From NCBI GenBank assembly GCA_023390635.1, contig JAEWCM010000186.1:1-28785 (forward strand): a stretch of 28,785 bases of DNA, in the 5' to 3' direction. Position 1 is the stretch's first letter. Each line of letters starts with the position of its first letter. The notes beneath the pieces are model-generated. The model was not told the origin of the DNA and made no database searches. It worked only from the letters and a program-made list of their open reading frames with translations. Source of the DNA: Bacillota bacterium (GTDB lineage Bacteria > Bacillota > Desulfitobacteriia > Desulfitobacteriales > Desulfitobacteriaceae). The translations under genes were made by a program, and so were the position numbers. Positions 23,158 to 28,785 of the stretch are shown here, piece after piece.

Positions 23158-24174
23158 ATGGGTTACTCATATCAGGATGCAGGGGTAAATATCGGAGCTG
23201 GCAATGAAGCGGTAGAGCGGCTGAAACCTGTGGTCAGGAAGACGATGCGCCCTGAGGTACTGGGAGGAATCGGAGGGTTTGCCGGACTTTTTCACTTGGA
23301 TTTGCATAAATATCCTGATCCGGTGCTGGTATCGGGAACGGACGGCGTGGGGACCAAGCTGCGTCTGGCCTTTGAATTAAACTGCCACCATACGATTGGA
23401 CAAGATGCGGTGGCCATGTGTGTTAACGATATTTTGGTTCAAGGAGCAGAGCCATTATTCTTTCTCGATTATCTGGCGGTGGGTAAAGTAAGCCCTGAAC
23501 GGGTGGCGGAAATTGTGAGCGGGGTAGCTCAAGGATGCGAGTTGGCCGGATGTGCTCTGGTAGGCGGAGAAACAGCAGAGATGCCCGGTTTCTATGGCGA
23601 AGAAGAGTATGACATTGCCGGATTTGCTGTGGGAGTAGCTAATCGGAGTGAGTTGATCGACGGATCAGGCATTCAGGCAGGTGATGTCCTTTTGGCTTTA
23701 CCTTCTTCCGGAGTGCACAGCAATGGTTTTTCCCTGGTGCGCAAAGTTTTCGAAGGCTATAGCTGGGATACGAAATTTCCGGAGCTGGAGAGTCCACTGG
23801 GAACTACATTGTTAGAACCAACCAGAATCTATGTGAAGAGTGTTTTGCCTTTGCTTAAAGAGAAGACTATTCTAGGTATGGCTCATATTACGGGTGGGGG
23901 GCTGACGGAAAACATTCCTCGTGTGCTGCCGGAAGGTTTGGGTGTGGAAATTGATCGGAAAAGCTGGGAAGTGCCTCCCATTTTCAGACTTATTGAGCGC
24001 CTGGGTGAGGTGGAAACGACAGAAATGTACCGTACCTTTAATATGGGAGTAGGATTTGTGATGATTGTCCGTCCGGAAAATGCGGAGAAAATACAGGAAA
24101 AACTGGCGGCCAGCGGTGAAAATCCTTTTGTGATCGGGAAAGTCGTCCCTGGATCAGGAGTCAGCTATCGTTAA
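23158..24174 (+). CDS. purM: Phosphoribosylformylglycinamidine cyclo-ligase (AIR synthetase)
   Basis: ATG 23158 follows AAAGGAGGAG. The 338-residue protein shows YQDAGVNIGAGNEAV, the SGTDGVGTKLRLAF loop, GQDAVAMCVNDILVQGAEPLFFLDY, VGGETAEMPGFY and HITGGGLTENIPRVLP, all PurM hallmarks. It closes FGAM to AIR with ATP. It is 18 bp before purN. Confidence 0.97.
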   Translation: MGYSYQDAGVNIGAGNEAVERLKPVVRKTMRPEVLGGIGGFAGLFHLDLHKYPDPVLVSGTDGVGTKLRLAFELNCHHTIGQDAVAMCVNDILVQGAEPLFFLDYLAVGKVSPERVAEIVSGVAQGCELAGCALVGGETAEMPGFYGEEEYDIAGFAVGVANRSELIDGSGIQAGDVLLALPSSGVHSNGFSLVRKVFEGYSWDTKFPELESPLGTTLLEPTRIYVKSVLPLLKEKTILGMAHITGGGLTENIPRVLPEGLGVEIDRKSWEVPPIFRLIERLGEVETTEMYRTFNMGVGFVMIVRPENAEKIQEKLAASGENPFVIGKVVPGSGVSYR

Positions 24175-24192
24175 GAAGAAAGGGGAAAGATC

Positions 24193-24825
24193 ATGAAAGT
24201 AGCCGTATTGGTGTCTGGAAGGGGAAGTAACCTTCAGGCATTGATGGAAGCGAAACAAAGAGGCACTTTATCGGTGGATTTTGTAGGTGTAGCTTCTGAC
24301 CAGCCTGACTGCCAGGCAGTGCAAAAAGCAGCAGCGGCTGGTATTCCGATCAGATCCTTTGTTGTAAAAGACTATGAGAACCGGCAGCAGCAGGAAAGAG
24401 CTATGATGATCTGGCTGCAGGAACAAGGAGCTGAGCTCTTGGTGCTGGCCGGATATATGAAGGTGTTGGGTGCGGAATTTATCACGGAAATCGGTATGCC
24501 CATCATCAATATTCACCCTTCCCTCCTGCCGGCCTTTAAGGGCCTTCATGCCCAGCGCCAAGCTGTGGAGTATGGGGTCAGGGTCAGCGGATGCACGGTG
24601 CATTTCGTAGATGACGGTTTGGACAGCGGTCCTATCATTCTTCAGGACACAGTGCCTGTTTATACCGATGATACGGAGGATAGCTTGGCTGCACGTATTT
24701 TAGAAGTGGAGCACCGGTTACTGCCGGAGGCAGTGAGCCTGCTGGCGGAACATAAAGTGGAGCGGCAGGGACGGCAGGTCAGAATTTTGAAATTGGACGC
24801 TGATCGAAGCTGTTATAACCGGTAG
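24193..24825 (+). CDS. purN: Phosphoribosylglycinamide formyltransferase (folate-dependent)
   Basis: ATG 24193 follows AGAAAGGGG. The 210-residue protein has VLVSGRGSNLQALMEA, the catalytic INIHPSLLPAFKGLHA with Asn and His, and the Asp-bearing HFVDDGLDSGPIILQ. It transfers formyl from 10-formyltetrahydrofolate to GAR. A formate-dependent PurT is not in the window. A 99-bp gap with no clear signal precedes purH. Confidence 0.96.
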   Translation: MKVAVLVSGRGSNLQALMEAKQRGTLSVDFVGVASDQPDCQAVQKAAAAGIPIRSFVVKDYENRQQQERAMMIWLQEQGAELLVLAGYMKVLGAEFITEIGMPIINIHPSLLPAFKGLHAQRQAVEYGVRVSGCTVHFVDDGLDSGPIILQDTVPVYTDDTEDSLAARILEVEHRLLPEAVSLLAEHKVERQGRQVRILKLDADRSCYNR

Positions 24826-24924
24826 GGACAAAAAGCAAGAGCAAACAGAGTATTGAGGATATAATTTAGGATGATAAAAGGGTAAATCAGGATGAAATAA
24901 GTCAGGAAAAAAGGAGGGCTCAAT

Positions 24925-26472
24925 GTGAAGCGCAGAGCAGTGCTGAGTGTTTCGGACAAAACAGGAATTGTTGATTTGGCCCGTGGTCTGGTGGAATTGG
25001 GATTTGAATTGGTATCCACCGGCGGTACTTACAAACCGATTAAGGAAGAGAACATACCGGTGACTTATGTGACGGAAGTGACCGGATTCCCGGAGATTTT
25101 AGACGGCAGGGTGAAGACCCTCCATCCGTTAATTCATGGGGGAATTTTGGCCCGCAATTGTCCTGAGCATCTGGAACAGTTGGAAAAACAGGGCATTACA
25201 CCGATTGAACTGGTGGTGGTGAATCTTTATCCTTTCAAACAGACCATCGCCAAGCCGGATGTGACGTTTGAGGATGCCATTGAGAATATTGACATCGGCG
25301 GCCCCAGCATGGTGCGGGCAGCGGCTAAGAACCATGAGCGGGTAGCAATTGTGGTCAAGCCTTGTCGCTATGATGAGGTGTTGGAATCCTTACGGCAGGA
25401 AGGGGAAGTGCCCTTTGCTCTACGGAGAACTTTAGCTGCTGAAGCTTTTGCTCATACTGCTGATTATGATACGATGATTGCCGATTATCTGGCCCGTCAA
25501 CTGGCGCCGGAAGATGATTTCCCGGAGGTTTTGCGTCTTACTGCCGAGCGGGTTCAATCCCTCCGCTATGGGGAGAATCCTCAACAAAAGGCGGCCTTTT
25601 ACCGGGTAGCTGATCATGGTGAAGGAACTTTGGCCTATGGAAAACAGTTGCAAGGAAAGGAACTTTCCTATAATAATATCCAGGACATGGATGCAGCGTG
25701 GAGCTTGGTTCAGGAGTTCGGTTCCTGTGCCGTAGCCATTATTAAGCATATGAATCCGTGCGGGGTGGCCATAGGCGCCAGTCCGGTGGAGACCTACGAA
25801 CAGGCCCTGGCTGCCGATCCTGTATCTGCATACGGTGGAATCATTGCCTTTAATCGCATGGTGGACGGAACCTGTGCCAAGGTTATAATGGAGAATTTTT
25901 ATGAAGTGATTATCGCACCGCAGTTCAGCCTGGAGGCCCAGGAAATATTGCAGGCAAAGAAGAATCTTCGCCTCTTTGAAGTGGAAGATCCCAGGCTTGT
26001 GGCAGGGGGTACCCCACAAACAACGATCAAGAGCATTGACGGCGGCTACCTGGTTCAGGAGGAGGATCTGGGCACGGTCGATCCTTCTGAATGGGAAGTG
26101 GTGACAAAAGCTCAGCCCAACGGGGAAGATTTAAGGCAACTGGATTTTGTCTGGAAGATAGTGAAGCATGTGAAGTCTAATGCCATTGTCGTCGGGAAGA
26201 ACGGACAGACATTAGGTGTGGGAGCAGGGCAAATGAACAGGGTTGGCTCTGCCAAGATTGCCCTGGAAGAAGCGGGTGAACAGTCTGAAGGTGCTTATCT
26301 GGCCTCCGATGCTTACTTTCCCTTCCCCGATTCGGTGGAGGAAGCGGCTAAGGCCGGAATCCGGGCTATTGTGCAGCCGGGAGGCTCTATCCGGGATAAT
26401 TTGTCGATTGAAGCGGCGGACCGTCTCAATCTGATTATGGTATTCACTCATCGCCGGCATTTCCGCCATTAA
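24925..26472 (+). CDS. purH: Bifunctional AICAR transformylase / IMP cyclohydrolase
   Basis: GTG 24925 follows AAAGGAGGG; the overlapping ATG at 24923 meets a stop at once. The 515-residue protein has the N-terminal cyclohydrolase domain (VSDKTGIVDLARGL, LHPLIHGGILARN) to about residue 195 and the transformylase domain with KHMNPCGVAIG, SAYGGIIAFNR and SDAYFPFPDSVEEAAKAGI, ending with the typical HRRHFRH. It performs the last two steps to IMP. After it the operon is interrupted by 561 bp before purD. Confidence 0.97.
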   Translation: MKRRAVLSVSDKTGIVDLARGLVELGFELVSTGGTYKPIKEENIPVTYVTEVTGFPEILDGRVKTLHPLIHGGILARNCPEHLEQLEKQGITPIELVVVNLYPFKQTIAKPDVTFEDAIENIDIGGPSMVRAAAKNHERVAIVVKPCRYDEVLESLRQEGEVPFALRRTLAAEAFAHTADYDTMIADYLARQLAPEDDFPEVLRLTAERVQSLRYGENPQQKAAFYRVADHGEGTLAYGKQLQGKELSYNNIQDMDAAWSLVQEFGSCAVAIIKHMNPCGVAIGASPVETYEQALAADPVSAYGGIIAFNRMVDGTCAKVIMENFYEVIIAPQFSLEAQEILQAKKNLRLFEVEDPRLVAGGTPQTTIKSIDGGYLVQEEDLGTVDPSEWEVVTKAQPNGEDLRQLDFVWKIVKHVKSNAIVVGKNGQTLGVGAGQMNRVGSAKIALEEAGEQSEGAYLASDAYFPFPDSVEEAAKAGIRAIVQPGGSIRDNLSIEAADRLNLIMVFTHRRHFRH

Positions 26473-26625
26473 TCAGGGGAGTTGTGACGAAAGATCGGCA
26501 GATTAGGTTGACTCAGAGATTTTGATGGGCAGGAAGGGGGGACAAGAAGCTGCAGTAAAGCAAAGTAGCGCAAGTATGGGGTAGCAAAACAATGAATGAG
26601 CATAGAATTGGGTCTGCTGGGGCGA

Positions 26626-26804
26626 GGGCAGCTTGACGCACAACGCTCCGGAGGGCGCCGGGGCTGCCGCACTGGCCTTTACGGCGCGAAGCCGGAACCC
26701 CGCTGTTTTCGGTAAGTGAACCTCCGGCTTCACAAGCCGCGAAGGCATCGTGCAGCTGAGCGCCCCTCTGCCCAACTCCTCCGCTTTTGTGCGTCAAGCT
26801 GCCC
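26626..26804 (-). repeat. Dispersed foldback element, copy 3 (inverted)
   Basis: This 179-bp element lies opposite to copies 1 and 2. Its arms are GGGCAGCTTGACGCACAA (26626-26643) and the exact complement (26787-26804). Read on the minus strand it has the shared TTGGGCAGAGGGGCG (26761-26775), GGAGGTTCAC and GGCCAGTGCGGCAGCC (26662-26677). The inner CGGAGG/CCTCCG stem is perfect and the third stem (GCTGCAC with GTGCGGC) uses one G-U pair. An extra GAAGCCGG/CCGGCTTC pairing is present in the centre. Confidence 0.85.
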
Positions 26805-26882
26805 TTTCGGGGCAGTCGCACGGGATTTTGCGTTGCGTTGGAGTTCGGGTCTGGATTGTTCTTTTTCCCTGAAAGGAAAGAG

Positions 26883-26916
26883 AATTCAAATGTTGCATTG
26901 ATGCAACATTTGAATT
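26883..26916. repeat. 34-bp palindrome beside repeat copy 3
   Basis: AATTCAAATGTTGCAT and its exact complement flank a two-base centre (TG), giving 16-bp arms. It lies 78 bp from copy 3, on the side matching the palindrome at 14879-14898 near copy 2 (75 bp). As RNA it would form a strong hairpin but has no T-run. Confidence 0.8.
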
Positions 26917-27033
26917 GCGTTAAAGGCTCATCCTTTTTGGATTGCTTAGGACTTCTTAAAAAAGCTAAAGAAATCTTTTCAGGACGGGCTTATCCTAATC
27001 CGGAGTTATTTTGCTGCAGCTTCTTAAGAAAGA

Positions 27034-28284
27034 ATGAATAAAGTACTGATTATCGGGAGCGGGGGCAGGGAACACGCTTTGGCGTGGAAGCTGGCCCAGA
27101 GTTCCCAGGTGGATGAAATCTATGTAGCTCCGGGCAATGGAGGAACGGTCAAGTGGAATGTGCCGATTGCTGCCACCGATACCGACGGGTTGGTGGCATT
27201 TGCCCGGGAGAAAAAGATTGATCTGACGGTAGTTGGTCCGGAAGATCCTCTTAACCGGGGAGTTGTGGATGCATTCAACGAGGCAGGACTGCGGATCTTC
27301 GGGCCCACAAAGGCGGCGGCCCATTTAGAGGGGAGCAAAGCCTTTGCCAAGAAAATCATGGATGCAGCTCAAGTGCCTACGGCTGGGTGGGAAGAATTTG
27401 AGGACGGGAATCTGGCCAAAGCCTATATCGAAAAGATTGGTGCTCCCTGTGTGGTTAAGGCAGATGGTCTGGCGGCAGGTAAGGGTGTTATCGTGGCTTT
27501 TGATCTGGAGACTGCATTGGAGGCAGTGGATGAGATCATGGAAGGTGAGCTGGGAGCATCAGGCCGCAAGTTGATTGTGGAAGAGTATCTGACCGGCCCT
27601 GAGGTGAGTTTGCTCTGCTTCGTGGATGGGAAGACTGCCTGCCCTATGGTGGGAGCCCAGGATCATAAACGAGCCCTGGATGGAGATCAGGGCCTGAATA
27701 CAGGAGGCATGGGAACGGTCAGTCCGCCCCAGGTATGGACACCTGAACTGGAGGTTGAGGTGATGAAGAAGATCATTCAGCCTACTCTGGATGAGATGAA
27801 CCGTCAGGGAATTCCTTTCCAGGGTGTGTTGTTCTGCGGGCTGATGCTCACACCGAACGGGCCGAAGGCTCTGGAGTACAATGTGCGCTTTGGCGATCCG
27901 GAGACTCAGGTGGTGCTCATGCGCTTGAAGTCCGATCTTTTCTCTATCCTGTGGGCCTGCACAGAAGGTAAGCTGGCTGAGGAGAACATTGAATGGCGGG
28001 AAGAGACGGCTGTGTGTGTGGTGATGGCTTCTCCGGGATATCCGGGAAAATATGAGAAGGGCATCGAGCTGGAGTTCCCGGAAATCAAAGACCCCTATGA
28101 GGAGATCTTCCATGCGGGAACAGCGGTCAAAGACGGGGCAATCGTTACTTCCGGAGGCCGAGTGCTGGGAGTAACAGCCTGTGCCGGAGGGATCAGAGAA
28201 GCTCAGGAGAAGGCTTATGCTCTGGTGGAGAAAATCTCTTTTCCTGGAGCGCATTACCGGAAAGATATTGGTGGCCAGCGGTAA
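27034..28284 (+). CDS. purD: Phosphoribosylamine-glycine ligase (GAR synthetase)
   Basis: ATG 27034 gives 416 residues, standard for PurD. Motifs: VLIIGSGGREHALAWKLAQS, the ATP-grasp region VVKADGLAAGKGVIVA, EEYLTGPEVSLLCFVDG, and NVRFGDPETQVVLMRL near the active site. It joins glycine to phosphoribosylamine with ATP, the step after PurF. Unlike its operon neighbours it has no clear ribosome binding site (only AAGAAAG), and it is split off from purH by 561 bp, so its expression may differ from the rest. Confidence 0.96.
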   Translation: MNKVLIIGSGGREHALAWKLAQSSQVDEIYVAPGNGGTVKWNVPIAATDTDGLVAFAREKKIDLTVVGPEDPLNRGVVDAFNEAGLRIFGPTKAAAHLEGSKAFAKKIMDAAQVPTAGWEEFEDGNLAKAYIEKIGAPCVVKADGLAAGKGVIVAFDLETALEAVDEIMEGELGASGRKLIVEEYLTGPEVSLLCFVDGKTACPMVGAQDHKRALDGDQGLNTGGMGTVSPPQVWTPELEVEVMKKIIQPTLDEMNRQGIPFQGVLFCGLMLTPNGPKALEYNVRFGDPETQVVLMRLKSDLFSILWACTEGKLAEENIEWREETAVCVVMASPGYPGKYEKGIELEFPEIKDPYEEIFHAGTAVKDGAIVTSGGRVLGVTACAGGIREAQEKAYALVEKISFPGAHYRKDIGGQR

Positions 28285-28331
28285 AAGGTTTAGAATGGAG
28301 CGGCAAAAAGCTAAGCCAATAGACAGAAATT

Positions 28332-28784
28332 CTAAAGTGTTAAGGGCATCTTTCCCTGCACAGCCAGCTCCAACCGCCTCTCCACACCTTCCCAATTTAC
28401 GATCTGCCACCATGCTACCACATAATTCTTGCGCAGATTTTGATAATTTAAATAATAGGCATGTTCCCACACGTCCAGGACAAGAATGGGAATGCCGCCG
28501 ATCTGGACGTAATCCTGATGTTTTTCAACAGTGCTGATTTCCAAGCGTCCCCAAGCCGGCTGCCAAATCAGCACAGCCCATCCGGAGGCTTCGGTACTGA
28601 TCGCTGCCTCAGTGAATTGCTCTGTAAATGCACTTAAGCTGCCGAAGTAAGCGCTGATATGATTCATGGTCTGAATTCCCGGAGTCTGCCACCTTAAGTG
28701 GATAGGGCACATTGATGTCCAGTAAATGCTATGTAAGATGTGACCTGAGCCGTGAAAAGCAAGCTCTCTTTCCCAGTGTTTGAC
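28332..28784 (-). CDS. Superoxide dismutase, Fe/Mn family (5' truncated by the window edge)
   Basis: The frame is open from the right edge to a stop at 28332, so only the C-terminal about 150 residues are visible; an internal ATG near 28712 is not the start. The metal-binding segment AFHGSGHILHSIYW supplies one histidine and DVWEHAYYLNYQNLRKNYV the Asp and His ligands. SAYFGSLSAFTEQFTEAA and SGWAVLIWQPAWGRLEI are the usual domain 2 landmarks. The enzyme dismutates superoxide in the cytosol. The HGSGHILH variant is of the SodF-like Gram-positive branch rather than classical SodA/SodB, from memory. Metal choice cannot be told. It converges on purD with a 47-bp gap and no strong terminator between. 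Confidence 0.9.
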   Translation of the reverse strand, partial: VKHWERELAFHGSGHILHSIYWTSMCPIHLRWQTPGIQTMNHISAYFGSLSAFTEQFTEAAISTEASGWAVLIWQPAWGRLEISTVEKHQDYVQIGGIPILVLDVWEHAYYLNYQNLRKNYVVAWWQIVNWEGVERRLELAVQGKMPLTL

Positions 28785-28785
28785 C

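Larger units (their letters stand above)
26473..27033. other. 561-bp gap between purH and purD
   Basis: This gap inside the purine gene run contains repeat copy 3 (26626-26804) and a long palindrome (26883-26916). No gene is seen. 26473-26625 shows nothing recognisable, and no strong terminator or promoter stands out. The 3' part (26917-27033) is AT-rich and could hold a promoter for purD, but no convincing box pair was found. Confidence 0.6.

Noticed and set aside
28181..28537. Plus-strand frame overlapping the end of purD and the superoxide dismutase gene
   Set aside because: It is out of frame with purD, and the opposite strand encodes clear superoxide dismutase motifs.
1..28785. tRNA, rRNA, integrase, transposase or attachment site
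   Set aside because: None was seen on either strand; the only repeats found are the foldback elements and palindromes listed.

Overview
The window looks like a chromosomal segment of a Bacillota (Firmicutes) bacterium of the class Clostridia, most like Desulfitobacterium or another Peptococcaceae member. That assignment is inferred from the unfused purEBCSQLFMNHD order with small PurL plus PurS and PurQ, the Fe-S type PurF, the tandem guanine/ykkC-type leader, strong AGGAGG ribosome binding sites and frequent GTG/TTG starts. It was not tested by database search.

Region 1 (1-5097) is the distal end of a phage tail or tail-like locus and is visibly more AT-rich than the rest. It holds the C-terminal end of a probable baseplate protein, a small tail accessory protein and a 545-residue beta-helix tailspike/fibre. 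These are followed without a break by a radical SAM/SPASM enzyme, a 225-residue protein with 29 cysteines in its first 111 residues, and two small unrecognised proteins. This reads as a tail-linked peptide or protein modification cassette and is the best candidate for an undescribed system.

Region 2 (5098-12542) holds a CPA1 Na+/H+ antiporter (NhaK-like) with a long structured leader, and a divergent pair of XRE regulators sharing three TCAC-N5-GTGA operators. It continues with a membrane-anchored extracytoplasmic protein, hypoxanthine phosphoribosyltransferase (hpt), GMP synthase (guaA) and a MazF/EndoA toxin with no visible antitoxin. Most units end in clear intrinsic terminators.

Region 3 (12543-14898) is acetyl-CoA synthetase (acs), with a palindrome in its leader and a terminator behind it.

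Region 4 (14899-28331) is the de novo purine operon. It is preceded by a promoter, a guanine riboswitch, a ykkC-family (probably PRPP) riboswitch and one shared terminator. The genes purE, purB, purC, purS, purQ, purL, purF, purM, purN and purH run with short gaps or overlaps. purD is separated from purH by 561 bp that contain a repeat element. Together with hpt and guaA upstream, the window covers IMP synthesis, hypoxanthine/guanine salvage and GMP formation. purK, purA and guaB are not present. A 5'-truncated Fe/Mn superoxide dismutase gene converges on purD at the right edge.

Three copies of a roughly 180-bp intergenic element (7631-7814, 14974-15158, 26626-26804) share a core but carry 18-20 bp end arms. 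The arm sequence differs between copies while staying perfectly self-complementary within each copy. This covariation suggests a conserved fold rather than simple homology and is the second main finding.
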